From Limnohabitans sp. 2KL-51 (lineage in GTDB: Bacteria > Pseudomonadota > Gammaproteobacteria > Burkholderiales > Burkholderiaceae_C), in the NCBI RefSeq assembly GCF_003063645.1, contig NZ_NESJ01000014.1:1-64000 (forward strand): DNA of 64,000 bases, written 5' to 3'. Made by a program: the position numbers and the translations under genes. Below the pieces are notes generated by a model. The model saw only the letters and a program-made list of their open reading frames with translations, did no database searches and was not told the DNA's origin. Below, one piece after another: positions 38,404 to 46,646 of the stretch (the first letter of the stretch is position 1; each line of letters opens with the position of its first letter).

Positions 38404-39176
38404 GCAGGGTCTTTCGGTTCACCCAAAAACATCACGTCCCGCGCCAAAGGCACCAAGTGCTGCCCGTTGTCCACACACACCGTGGTGCCGGTGATGCAGG
38501 GGTTTTGCGCTAGAAAAACGCAAGTGGCTGCCACCTGCGCCGGGTCGATAGGTTGGCGCAGCAGGTTCACGCGGCTGTTACGGTCAAAGTTCTCTTGGGT
38601 TTGCGGGCCGCTCAAAAACATCAGGCCTGGGGCCACCCCGCACACGCGCAAGCCAGGGGACAAGGCTTGCGCCTGTAAAGCCACCGAGCGCTCCAATGCC
38701 AATTTGGAGACGGTGTACGAAAAATAATCGGGGTTCAGGTTGAACACCTTTTGGTCAAGGATGTGGATCACGCTGCGTTGACCGGGTGCGGCGTTGGGAG
38801 CAGCTTGTTTAGCCATCCATGAAGCGAGGGCCATCGGTGCAATCAGGTTCACTTCCAGCTGAAGACGGGCACCGGGCAAGTCCATGTCGGTACCCTCATC
38901 GGGCTCGAACAAAGAGGCGTTGTTCACCAAGCAATCGAGCGGGCCGGTGGTTCGCGTGATGTGGTCTATCATGCTCTCGACTTTGGCACTTTGCGCCAAG
39001 TCGGCTTGCACCAACTCCACGCTAGAACCTTGATTTTGCAACTCGGTCTGGAGGGCCTGTGCCGCAGCACCCGAGCGCTGGTAATGGCACCACACGCGCC
39101 AGCCCGCTGCCGCAAATTGGCGGACGATCTCTGCGCCCAGGCGGTGAGCGCCTCCGGTGACCAGAACTTGTTTCAT
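38400..39176 (-). CDS. Short-chain dehydrogenase/reductase, pteridine-reductase-like
   Basis: 258-residue Rossmann oxidoreductase. Cofactor motif TGGAHRLG (about 7-14), NNAS motif VNNASLF and catalytic YTVSK are present. TGG-(A)-x-R-(L/I)-G is the FolM/PTR1 form, and the overlap with two folB-type genes supports a role in reducing pteridines (dihydromonapterin or dihydrofolate). The start at 39176 is the family start; the frame is open upstream through a chromosomal repeat (39240-39306) whose translation is spurious. Confidence 0.85.
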   Translation of the reverse strand: MKQVLVTGGAHRLGAEIVRQFAAAGWRVWCHYQRSGAAAQALQTELQNQGSSVELVQADLAQSAKVESMIDHITRTTGPLDCLVNNASLFEPDEGTDMDLPGARLQLEVNLIAPMALASWMAKQAAPNAAPGQRSVIHILDQKVFNLNPDYFSYTVSKLALERSVALQAQALSPGLRVCGVAPGLMFLSGPQTQENFDRNSRVNLLRQPIDPAQVAATCVFLAQNPCITGTTVCVDNGQHLVPLARDVMFLGEPKDPA

Positions 39177-39239
39177 GAATGTGAGCAGCTTGCGGTAGAG
39201 GGATGACTGGCCTGCGAAGGTGGTCGGTTGAAAAAGTTT

Positions 39240-39306
39240 GTCATCCCAGACTCGATCCGGGGTCCATGCTTGCTCAGCCATGGATGCCGGGTCAAGCCCA
39301 GCATGA
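39240..39306. repeat. Interspersed imperfect inverted repeat, copy 1
   Basis: GTCATCCCAGACTCGATCCG at the left pairs imperfectly with GCCGGGTCAAGCCCAGCATGAC at the right (outer GTCAT/ATGAC and inner CCATG/CATGG match). This is a widespread bacterial repeat type. A diverged relative lies at 42190-42262. Confidence 0.7.
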
Positions 39307-39414
39307 CAGTGGGTCAAGCAAACCGCTAATTATCGGGCAAGCCATGAATTTGGACCCAGCACCCCGTCACATTAACTCGGTTAACCCCTGCACGCCTTCG
39401 GCGACAATCGCCGA

Positions 39415-40530
39415 GTGACCGCGCCCAACCTCAATCCTTCATCCGAGTTGACCCAACGCATCCACCAAGCCATTGCCCAAGCCGGTGGCTGGATCGGTTT
39501 TGACCGTTTCATGGCCATGGCGCTGTACGAGCCGGGCTTGGGTTACTACACCAACGCCTTGCAAAAGTTTGGAGCCATGCCCTCATCGGGCAGCGACTTT
39601 GTGACCGCACCCGGCATGTCCCCCTTGTTTGGCCAAACCCTGGCCGTGCAGGTGCGCCAAGCGCTGCAGGCCACTGGCACCGACGAAGTCTGGGAGTTTG
39701 GTGCGGGCACTGGGGCCTTGGCTTTGCAGCTGCTGGAGAGTTTGGGCGCTTCCGTGCGCCGCTACACCATCATCGATTTGTCGGGCACTTTGCGCGCCCG
39801 CCAAGCTGACACTTTGCTGAAATATGCCGACAAAGTGTGCTGGCTCGACGCCTGGCCCGATGCCATCGAGGGCGTGGTGGTGGGCAACGAGGTGCTGGAT
39901 GCCATGCCGGTGCAACTGCTGCAGCGCACGCGAGGCGACTGGTACGAGCGCGGTGTGGTCAGCGCGGCCGAGGTTGATGGCCTTGGCTTTGCATGGCAAG
40001 ACCGCCTGACCGACCTGCGTCCGCCTGTGGACATTGACGGCGAGCACGATTACCTGACCGAAATACACCTCCAGGCCGAGGCCTTTGTGGCCAGCCTGGC
40101 CGAGCGCTTGTTGGCCGGCAAAGGGGGGGCGGCGTTTTTTCTGGACTATGGCTTTCCCGAGGGCGAATACTTTCATCCCCAACGCCACATGGGCACCGTC
40201 ATGTGCCATCAATTGCATCAGGCCGACCCAGACCCTTTGGTGGCGGTGGGCCAAAAAGACATCACCGCCCATGTGAACTTCACAGGCGTGGCACTGGCCG
40301 CACAAAACGCGGGGCTGCATGTGTTGGGTTATGCCAGCCAAGCCTGGTTTTTGCTCAATTTGGGGCTGGCCGAGCGCATGGCAGCCTCCAGTCTGGCCGA
40401 GCGCAGCCAGGCGCAGCGCCTGGTCAATGAGCACGAAATGGGCGAATTGTTCAAAGTGGTCGGGTTGACCACATCGACCGATTGGGCTGCCCAGGGCTTT
40501 GTCCGGGGCGACCGGTCGCATCGCCTGTAA
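39415..40530 (+). CDS. SAM-dependent methyltransferase, MidA/NDUFAF7 (COG1565) family
   Basis: 371-residue protein. The N-terminal family motif FDRFMAMALYEPGLGYY is clear, the SAM site is EFGAGTGALA, and GNEVLDAMPV and FFLDYGFPEGEYFHP are family hallmarks. The mitochondrial relative dimethylates an arginine of a complex I subunit; the bacterial target is not established. Starts with GTG at 39415; no better start is seen. Confidence 0.88.
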   Translation: MTAPNLNPSSELTQRIHQAIAQAGGWIGFDRFMAMALYEPGLGYYTNALQKFGAMPSSGSDFVTAPGMSPLFGQTLAVQVRQALQATGTDEVWEFGAGTGALALQLLESLGASVRRYTIIDLSGTLRARQADTLLKYADKVCWLDAWPDAIEGVVVGNEVLDAMPVQLLQRTRGDWYERGVVSAAEVDGLGFAWQDRLTDLRPPVDIDGEHDYLTEIHLQAEAFVASLAERLLAGKGGAAFFLDYGFPEGEYFHPQRHMGTVMCHQLHQADPDPLVAVGQKDITAHVNFTGVALAAQNAGLHVLGYASQAWFLLNLGLAERMAASSLAERSQAQRLVNEHEMGELFKVVGLTTSTDWAAQGFVRGDRSHRL

Positions 40531-40549
40531 ACGGCATCAAGGCAAGCTT

Positions 40550-40744
40550 ATGTTGCGTTGGCTCATCGTGGTTTTTTTGACCCTGATCATTTTCAGTGGC
40601 TTGCAGAAATGGTTGCAAAAATTTGGCTTTGGCCGTTTGCCTGGTGACTTCCGCTTTCGCTTGTTTGGCCGCGAATGGTTCATTCCGCTGACCAGCACCT
40701 TGCTGCTGAGCTTGTTGGCTGCAGCAATAGCACGTTGGGTATGA
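40550..40744 (+). CDS. DUF2905 small membrane protein
   Basis: 64 residues with two hydrophobic segments (about 3-17 and 43-60). The polar middle GRLPGDFRFRLFGREWFIP is the family signature (P-G-D-F plus following G). ATG 40550 gives the usual length; the frame runs further upstream inside the methyltransferase end. Function unknown. Confidence 0.85.
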   Translation: MLRWLIVVFLTLIIFSGLQKWLQKFGFGRLPGDFRFRLFGREWFIPLTSTLLLSLLAAAIARWV

Positions 40745-41129
40745 GGCTCGGGTGACGCAGAGCTTGAAGGCCTTCAAGACGAACGTGTTACAGTGGGGCA
40801 CGCCATTGGCGACTTATGCCCATCTAGCTCCTAGCGAGCCGATAGCGCATCCCGGCAGAGGGATGCCAGTCTTGTCCTCCACTGTGCACATCGCCCGCCA
40901 AGCTTTTTCTAAGCTGGGTTCAGACGATTTTTTGCTTCCTTTTTCATGCACCTCTGCACGGTGCTGTTGTTTGGCAGGCCTTGTGGCCTGCACATGGGGG
41001 CGCTTTTTGGCAGCAGGACATGCCAAGACGCGAGCCGCCGCGCAGCCCTCGAAAGGGCCAACCAGGCGGTGCGACCCCCCTTCGTTAAAATACATGACTA
41101 TCCACTACTGTTCACACCAACCCATCTCC
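40745..41129. other. 385-base gap without a recognised gene
   Basis: No convincing reading frame is seen. Two perfect 7-bp hairpins occur: GCATCCC/GGGATGC at 40847-40866 and GCAGGCC-TTGT-GGCCTGC at 40974-40991. A TAAAAT box at 41086-41091 may serve the following small gene. The gap could hold an untranslated RNA or a long leader, but no known family is recognised. Confidence 0.5.
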
Positions 41130-41345
41130 ATGGGAAAATTCCGAATTCAACCTTGTTCCAGGGCTTTGCCCAATGGCGCATTTGGCGCGCAAGTGTCCGT
41201 GGCCAGTGGCCGTGGCAGCGCCAGCACCGACCGCGTGATGCGGTTTGTGCCTGAATTTGCAACGCCTGACGCCGCCAACCAATACGCCCTCGATGAAGGC
41301 ATGTTGTGGGTAGAGCGCCAGACTTCCAAACCGATTCTGCTTTGA
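41130..41345 (+). CDS. Small hypothetical protein upstream of infA
   Basis: 71-residue basic protein. Segments FRIQPCSRALPNGAF and VASGRGSASTDRVMRFVPEF suggest a compact beta/alpha protein. An ATG at 41094 is possible; 41130 is preferred because the residues before it look unlike a protein. It lies 14 bases before infA, so co-transcription is likely. I do not recognise a function. Confidence 0.65.
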   Translation: MGKFRIQPCSRALPNGAFGAQVSVASGRGSASTDRVMRFVPEFATPDAANQYALDEGMLWVERQTSKPILL

Positions 41346-41359
41346 GAAAGACGTTATAA

Positions 41360-41620
41360 ATGGCTAAAGAAGAACTGATTGAACTGATGGGCGTGGTCAA
41401 CGAGGTGTTGCCCGACACCCGTTTCCGCGTGACCCTGGACAATGGTCACCAATTGATTGCTTATTCTGCGGGCAAGATGCGCAAAAACCACATCCGCATT
41501 TTGGCGGGTGACCGAGTGACGCTCGAACTCTCCCCTTATGACTTGAGCAAAGGCCGCATCAGCTTCCGTCACCTGGCTGGCCGCGCACCGATGGCGCCGC
41601 GCCGCCCACCGGCTCGTTGA
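41360..41620 (+). CDS. infA: Translation initiation factor IF-1
   Basis: 86-residue S1-type OB-fold protein binding the ribosomal A site during initiation. N-terminal [20 protein letters not shown] and the stretch [20 protein letters not shown] are diagnostic. The C-terminal tail ([11 protein letters not shown]) is longer than in E. coli, typical of the additional infA copy outside ribosomal operons in betaproteobacteria. Confidence 0.95.
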   Translation: MAKEELIELMGVVNEVLPDTRFRVTLDNGHQLIAYSAGKMRKNHIRILAGDRVTLELSPYDLSKGRISFRHLAGRAPMAPRRPPAR

Positions 41621-41636
41621 TCCTGTCCGGTTGATT

Positions 41637-41656
41637 GCGTTGACCTGAGTCAACGC
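41637..41656. promoter_or_regulatory. Perfect inverted repeat upstream of trxC
   Basis: GCGTTGAC-CTGA-GTCAACGC, 8-bp arms, 60 bases before trxC. The inner TTGAC-N4-GTCAA resembles an FNR/CRP-type box. There is no T run, so it is not a normal terminator. Confidence 0.45.
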
Positions 41657-41716
41657 GCCAAGCGCTTGAATTGCGGATCATGGCCCCCAAGTGATTTTTT
41701 AAACACGGGGGATTTC

Positions 41717-42163
41717 ATGACCGTTTCAGCCGATGCCTTGCACATTGTTTGTCCGCACTGCCACACCACCAACCGGGTGCGTGTGGCCGATACGCGCAAC
41801 GCACCCGATTGTGGACAATGCCACCAAGCACTTTTTGATGGTTATCCGTTGGCGCTTGACGCCACCAGCTTTGACAAGCACATTGGCCGCAGCCATGTGC
41901 CTGTGTTGGTGGATTTTTGGGCCCCTTGGTGCGGTCCTTGCCGGATGATGGCCCCGGCTTATGAACAGGCCGCTGGTCTTTTGGAGCCCCAAGTGCGGGT
42001 GGCCAAACTCAACACCGAAGACGCACAGGCCATCTCAGCCCGCTTCAACATCCGCAGCATCCCCACACTCGCATTGTTTATCGGCGGCAAAGAAGTCGCC
42101 CGTCAGGCTGGCGCTTTCCGCACGGCCCAAGACATCGCAGATTGGACGCACTCGCATTTGTGA
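41717..42163 (+). CDS. trxC: Thioredoxin 2 (TrxC)
   Basis: 148-residue zinc-containing thioredoxin. An N-terminal zinc-ribbon (CPHC at about 11-14 and CGQC at about 32-35) precedes the thioredoxin domain with the active site WCGPC (about 71-75). It reduces disulfides in the cytoplasm, often in stress responses. Start at 41717 fits the family; a perfect inverted repeat lies upstream. Confidence 0.94.
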   Translation: MTVSADALHIVCPHCHTTNRVRVADTRNAPDCGQCHQALFDGYPLALDATSFDKHIGRSHVPVLVDFWAPWCGPCRMMAPAYEQAAGLLEPQVRVAKLNTEDAQAISARFNIRSIPTLALFIGGKEVARQAGAFRTAQDIADWTHSHL

Positions 42164-42189
42164 TGCGTTGGGCTGGCATCCCTTTACCA

Positions 42190-42262
42190 GTCATCCCGCA
42201 CTGGATGCGCGATCCATTGTTGTAACACCATGGACAACGGATAAAGTCCGGGGTGATAAGTG
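42190..42262. repeat. Interspersed imperfect inverted repeat, copy 2 (diverged)
   Basis: GTCATCCCGCACTGGATGCG at the left and AAGTCCGGGGTGAT at the right pair imperfectly, with inner CCATTG/CATGG. Related in style to the repeat at 39240-39306 but clearly decayed. Confidence 0.45.
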
Positions 42263-42308
42263 GGTGGCTCTTTTTGCCCTTATTGAAAAACCCAGGTGAG
42301 CCATTGCA

Positions 42309-43562
42309 TCAATTCGTCATTTGCTGAATTGCCCGAACTCGCTCTTGGGTGATTTGCTCGCCGATTTTGGGACCAGTCAAGCCTGCCTGGGCCGCCGCTT
42401 GGGCAATGGGCGCTGTGTCTACAGACAGCGCCGCTTTTTGCGCCCGCAGCAACCGCGCTGCCTGAGGGTAATCCGCATCTTCAAACCCCAGTCGCCCTCG
42501 CGCATCGCACTCACACGCTTGAAGCACTAGCGCAAAACGCTCGGATTGGCGGATGGCGTCGCAGCGTTCCAGCAGGCGCATCAAGGCTTCTGGTCCCAGC
42601 TCAGCGCTGCGGTGGATGTTGCCGTGTTCACGCGCCACCACTTCAGCCAGTTCTTTGCCCTCGGTCGGCACGCGCAGGCGCTCGCACACCTTTTGCAGCA
42701 ATTTGACGCTGCGGCCTTCGTGGCCAATGTGGCGGGGCAATACGTCGGCGGGTGTGGTGCCTTTGCCCAGGTCATGCATCAGGCAGGCCACGCGCACAGC
42801 CAGCGGTGTGTTCAGGCGGGCGGCCATGTCCATCACCAGCATCATGTGCGCGCCCGTGTCCACCTCGGGGTGGTACTCGGCGCGTTGGGGCACGCCCCAC
42901 AGGCGGTCCAGCTCGGGCAGTAACACGCGCAGGGCACCACATGCGCGCAGCACCTCGAACATGCGCGAGGGCCGCTTGCTCATCAGGCCTTTGGCCAGTT
43001 CCTGCCAAACGCGCTCGGGCACCAGGTGGTCCACTTCGCCGTCATCCACCATCTGGCGCATGAGCGCCATGGTTTCAGCGGCCACAGAAAAGTCGGCAAA
43101 GCGCGCTGCAAAGCGGGCCACGCGCAAGATGCGCACTGGGTCTTCGGCAAAGGCCTCGGTCACATGGCGCAACATCTTGTGGTGCAGGTCATATTCGCCG
43201 CCATAGGGGTCCACGATTTGAACCGCCCAAGCGCTGGGTTCGGCGTGCGCCAGTGCCTCGGGCACCGCCATGGCGTTCACGGTGAGATCGCGTCGGGCCA
43301 GATCTTCTTCAAGGGTGACGCTGGGGTCGGCTTGTACCGCAAAGCCTTTGTAGCCCCGGGCGGTTTTGCGCTCGGTGCGGGCCAGGGCATATTCCTCGCG
43401 ACTTTGCGGGTGCAAAAACACCGGAAAGTCCTTGCCCACAGGCAAATAGCCTTGCGTGCTCATGGCCTCGGGCGTGCTGCCCACCACCACCCAGTCGCGG
43501 TCGTTGACGGGCAAGCCCATCAGGGCATCGCGCACCGCACCGCCGACCACAAAAACTGGCAT
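42309..43562 (-). CDS. cca: tRNA nucleotidyltransferase (CCA-adding enzyme, multifunctional)
   Basis: 417-residue enzyme adding or repairing the 3' CCA of tRNAs. N-terminal VVGGAVRDALMG with the DRDWVVVG acid pair, RRDLTVNAMA, and RILRVARFAARF are class II CCA-enzyme motifs; a C-terminal HD domain (HDLGKGTTP, then RHIGHEGRSV) provides the phosphatase/phosphodiesterase activity of the bacterial multifunctional type. Confidence 0.96.
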   Translation of the reverse strand: MPVFVVGGAVRDALMGLPVNDRDWVVVGSTPEAMSTQGYLPVGKDFPVFLHPQSREEYALARTERKTARGYKGFAVQADPSVTLEEDLARRDLTVNAMAVPEALAHAEPSAWAVQIVDPYGGEYDLHHKMLRHVTEAFAEDPVRILRVARFAARFADFSVAAETMALMRQMVDDGEVDHLVPERVWQELAKGLMSKRPSRMFEVLRACGALRVLLPELDRLWGVPQRAEYHPEVDTGAHMMLVMDMAARLNTPLAVRVACLMHDLGKGTTPADVLPRHIGHEGRSVKLLQKVCERLRVPTEGKELAEVVAREHGNIHRSAELGPEALMRLLERCDAIRQSERFALVLQACECDARGRLGFEDADYPQAARLLRAQKAALSVDTAPIAQAAAQAGLTGPKIGEQITQERVRAIQQMTN

Positions 43563-43576
43563 AACGGCGTCTGCCT

Positions 43577-44260
43577 TCAGCGAGCCACCCGGAAGGGCTC
43601 TTCAAAGTCGATGAAGTCCTGCTCTGCCAGCGCGTCGTCGATCCAGGCTTTCACGCCGGGCAGGGCGCACACGCGTTCCATGTAGGCAACCACATCGGCC
43701 GGCACGGGCAGGGCGTAGGTTTTCAAGCGCATCACCACCGGCGCAAAGTAGGCGTCGGCGATGGTGAATGGACCAAACAGCATGGGGCCACCGTGCTCTG
43801 CCAGCAGACCGCTCCACAGGCTACAAATACGGTCCAAGTCGGCACGAACGGCCGGTTTATCGCGCAGGGCCAAAGCGCCAATCTCTGGCAGGTGCGCTTC
43901 GATGTTCATGGGGCAAGCGCTACGCAGGCCCACAAAGCCGCTGTGCATTTCTGCGCAGATGCTGCGCGCTCGGGCACGGGCGGCGCGTTCTTGCGGCCAA
44001 AGCTGTTTTTCAGGGAACTGCTCTGCCACGTATTCCGCAATCGCCAGCGTGTCCCAAATGGCCAGTCCGTCGTGCACCAGCACAGGTACCTTGCCCACCG
44101 GGTTCACTTCTTTGAGCGCGGACTTGAACTGCGAGGAGGGCGCAAAGCTGTCAAAGCGCACAAAGACCTCTTCAAAGTCGATGCCCGCCTGGCGCAGCAG
44201 CACCCAAGGGCGCATGGACCAAGACGAATAGTTTTTGTTGGCGATGTAGAGCTGGATCAT
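43577..44260 (-). CDS. Glutathione S-transferase family protein
   Basis: 227-residue cytosolic GST-like protein with an N-terminal thioredoxin-like domain (about 1-80; start LYIANKNYSSWSMRPWVLL) and a helical C-terminal domain. The serine-rich NYSSWSMRP site places it with the bacterial YfcF/maleylacetoacetate-isomerase-like group. Substrate unknown. Fourteen bases separate it from cca, so they are probably co-transcribed. Confidence 0.9.
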   Translation of the reverse strand: MIQLYIANKNYSSWSMRPWVLLRQAGIDFEEVFVRFDSFAPSSQFKSALKEVNPVGKVPVLVHDGLAIWDTLAIAEYVAEQFPEKQLWPQERAARARARSICAEMHSGFVGLRSACPMNIEAHLPEIGALALRDKPAVRADLDRICSLWSGLLAEHGGPMLFGPFTIADAYFAPVVMRLKTYALPVPADVVAYMERVCALPGVKAWIDDALAEQDFIDFEEPFRVAR

Positions 44261-44410
44261 TTTTTTCTCCCGGAAATCAGACCCTGCATGTTAACGGTCA
44301 AGGTCAGGAAACACGACCAAATATCGGCAAAGTGTTGGCTTCATGCAAGGGGAGGGAATGGGCAAGGCAGGGCAAGGCGGGGAAAGGGGTAGCAAGGGTC
44401 GATCACCCAA

Positions 44411-44486
44411 GGTGTGTGAGGGGATGCGGCGGGTGACGATTCACGGTACCCCGTCATGAGGAACCCGCCGCATCCCCTCACACACC
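44411..44486 (+). repeat. Long stem-loop element, copy C
   Basis: 23-base arms (44411-44433, 44464-44486) are perfect complements and identical to those of copy A; the 30-base core reads TGACGATTCACGG then TACCCCGTCATGAGGAA. It lies in a 315-base gap (44261-44575) between two minus-strand genes; a purine-rich AAGGGG/GGCAAGG stretch at 44345-44398 precedes it and nothing else is recognised there. Confidence 0.95.
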
Positions 44487-44575
44487 CTCAACTGAGACCA
44501 CCAACGCTGAAACGACCAACGCACAAGCCATAGCAAAGACCACTCAAGAAATCACAGCCTAGGCAAGGCCAGAAC

Positions 44576-45535
44576 TCAGCGCCCCGCTCCCGCACGCCAG
44601 CGGTTCAACTTGCTGCGCGGGCCGCGATGCCCCAGATAAGTCGGTGCCACACCTGCGGCAGATGCCGCAGTGATGCCTAAAGCCTGTAAGCCCGGCAACT
44701 TGCCCGTGGCCACGTTGTCCACTTGCATCGACGCCAAGTTGTCCCGGCTCATGAGGGGCTCGCCAGGGGCCAACTCCATGGCCGCAGCCTGCAGCCAGCC
44801 CACCCACATCGGCAAACCAATGACTGGACGTCCCCGGCCCTGGTTCACACCCGCCCACTGTCCTGCCCGCTTGACCAACTCGCCCAGCGTCAACACATCC
44901 GGCCCACACAACTCGAAGGTTTGACCGATGGTGTGCGGCTTTTGCAGGCAGACCGCCACGGCACGGGCCACATCGGCCACCCAAACGGGCTGAAAGCGTG
45001 TGCCACTGCCCGCCAGAGGCATGAAGGGGGCCACGCTTTGCAGATCGGCAAACAGGTTCAGGAATTTGTCTTCGGCCCCAAAAATCACGCTGGGGCGCAA
45101 GACGGTGAGGTCCAGCCCCGCGTTGTGCAAGACCGTCTCGCCCCGAGCCTTGCTGCGCTGGTACATCGATGGGCCTTGCGGGTCGGCGCCCAAGGCGCTG
45201 ACGTGCACCAGGCGATGCACGTCGGCTTTTTTCATGGCGCTGGCGATCTTGCCGGGCAAATCCACATGCACGTTTTCAAAGCGTTCTTCGCTGCCGTGCA
45301 GCACGGCCACCAGATTCACCACTGCATCATGGCCAGGCATGAGGCGTGCCAGATCGGCTTCGCCGTGCACCGAGGCTTCAATCACCGTCAGCCCCGGCAG
45401 GCTTTGCACGCTGGCGGCATTCACAGCGCGCCGGGTGGGCACGGTGATGTGCCAGCCCAAGCGGGCGAGTTGCTCACAAACGTGGCGGCCGACAAAACCG
45501 CTGCCTCCCAGGACCAGAACGCGCTGGGTGCTCAT
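44576..45535 (-). CDS. Complex I NDUFA9-like atypical SDR protein
   Basis: 319-residue NAD(P)-binding protein of the extended/atypical SDR class. The nucleotide motif GGSGFVGRHV (about 9-18) is intact and the layout (LVHVSALGAD, YQRSKARGE) matches the NDUFA9-type group. These proteins may act as reductases or quinone-related factors; the actual substrate is unknown. The start codon overlaps the upstream gene's stop (ATGA at 45532). Confidence 0.87.
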   Translation of the reverse strand: MSTQRVLVLGGSGFVGRHVCEQLARLGWHITVPTRRAVNAASVQSLPGLTVIEASVHGEADLARLMPGHDAVVNLVAVLHGSEERFENVHVDLPGKIASAMKKADVHRLVHVSALGADPQGPSMYQRSKARGETVLHNAGLDLTVLRPSVIFGAEDKFLNLFADLQSVAPFMPLAGSGTRFQPVWVADVARAVAVCLQKPHTIGQTFELCGPDVLTLGELVKRAGQWAGVNQGRGRPVIGLPMWVGWLQAAAMELAPGEPLMSRDNLASMQVDNVATGKLPGLQALGITAASAAGVAPTYLGHRGPRSKLNRWRAGAGR

Positions 45536-46620
45536 GCCGCGCTCAAGCCGCCGACGGCCTGGTGCATGGCGTCCATGGCTTGATCGACGATTTGGGTGCG
45601 CCATTCATCGGTGTCGACGTAAAAAGCGTCCATCAGATCTTGCTTGATTTGTTTTTTCAGGACTTCAGGCGCTTCGGGGTGCAGGTGAAGCCAATGGTCG
45701 CCACGCAAGGCACCGATGACCTTGTCGGTCGGTTGGGTGCCGTATTCCATGGCAATCCCGGTGTACTCGGCTTGCGGGCATTCCTGGTAGGCCGACATCC
45801 ACATCAGGCCAGTGAGGAAGGCTGAGCTGGACGAGCCATCGTAGATGGAGGTGATGCCCTGGCCCCACCAGGCTTTGGCGCGGGTGTAGGCTGCTGCGTC
45901 GTCGGCGCAGGCAAAAATGCGCTCGCCCACACCGCTGGGCCCCAGGCCCGTGTGCAGGTCGATCCAGGCCATTTTCTGGCAGCGCTGGCCGTACTTTTGC
46001 AGCACTTGGCGCAAGGTGAGGTTGCTCCAGGTGGGGGCCTGACCACCAAAGTATAGACCCTCTGGAAATTCGTGCTGCCCTTGGGTGACGGCGGCCTGAA
46101 AGGCTTTCATGCCGCGCTGGGTGATGTACTGTGCGGTGGCCGCTGTATTGGCAGCATCGGGTGGCCAGACCTCGGGTAGCAACAAGGGGTGGATTTCCTT
46201 GTAGGCCTCGTTGCGGGTAAGGGGCTTGGAGAAGTCCTGGAAGTTGCGGTTGATGTCCACGTTTTCGTGGGTCACGCGCCGCACATGCGAAAACCCGTGG
46301 GGGTTGAGCCCGTGGATGTAAAGCACGGCCACGCCGTTGGCCTTGGCAGTTGCACGCCAGGCTGTGTTTTGCAGGGCGTGGATTTGCACGCCCGAGCCGC
46401 AGTAGCCCTCTACCCCATGGCAGGCGCTGCTGATGACCAGCAACTGCTTCGCATCGGGCGCGCCGTCGAGCACCACGTCCATGGCCAGCGCTTCGCCGTC
46501 ACGGCCTTTCAAGGGGTGGATGTTGGAATCAACCGTGAGGCCTGCGGCATGTGCAGCGTTCAGGAACTTCTGGCGGGCTTCGGCATAGCTTTTGGAAAAG
46601 CCGGTTTGTATATCGGTCAT
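45532..46620 (-). CDS. DUF2817 family protein (M14 carboxypeptidase-like)
   Basis: 362-residue protein. SSACHGVEGYCGSGVQ, NPHGFSHVRRVTHENVDINR and WIDLHTGLGPSGVGE give the zinc-carboxypeptidase-like pattern of DUF2817, with likely metal ligands in HGVEG and DLHTG. It probably hydrolyses a peptide or amide bond. An amidohydrolase gene lies immediately upstream, and the two may handle related substrates. Start at 46620 gives the family length. Confidence 0.84.
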   Translation of the reverse strand: MTDIQTGFSKSYAEARQKFLNAAHAAGLTVDSNIHPLKGRDGEALAMDVVLDGAPDAKQLLVISSACHGVEGYCGSGVQIHALQNTAWRATAKANGVAVLYIHGLNPHGFSHVRRVTHENVDINRNFQDFSKPLTRNEAYKEIHPLLLPEVWPPDAANTAATAQYITQRGMKAFQAAVTQGQHEFPEGLYFGGQAPTWSNLTLRQVLQKYGQRCQKMAWIDLHTGLGPSGVGERIFACADDAAAYTRAKAWWGQGITSIYDGSSSSAFLTGLMWMSAYQECPQAEYTGIAMEYGTQPTDKVIGALRGDHWLHLHPEAPEVLKKQIKQDLMDAFYVDTDEWRTQIVDQAMDAMHQAVGGLSAA

Positions 46621-46646
46621 GCAGATGAGTCGTTCTAACGGGTCGT

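Noticed and set aside
39177-39317. N-terminal extension of the SDR gene reading HAGLDPAS
   Set aside because: That peptide is the translation of an interspersed repeat, not part of the enzyme, which begins at 39176.
40752-41129. Upstream part of the long frame ending in the small gene before infA
   Set aside because: Codon pattern and residue mix look non-coding; only the part after 41130 looks like a protein.
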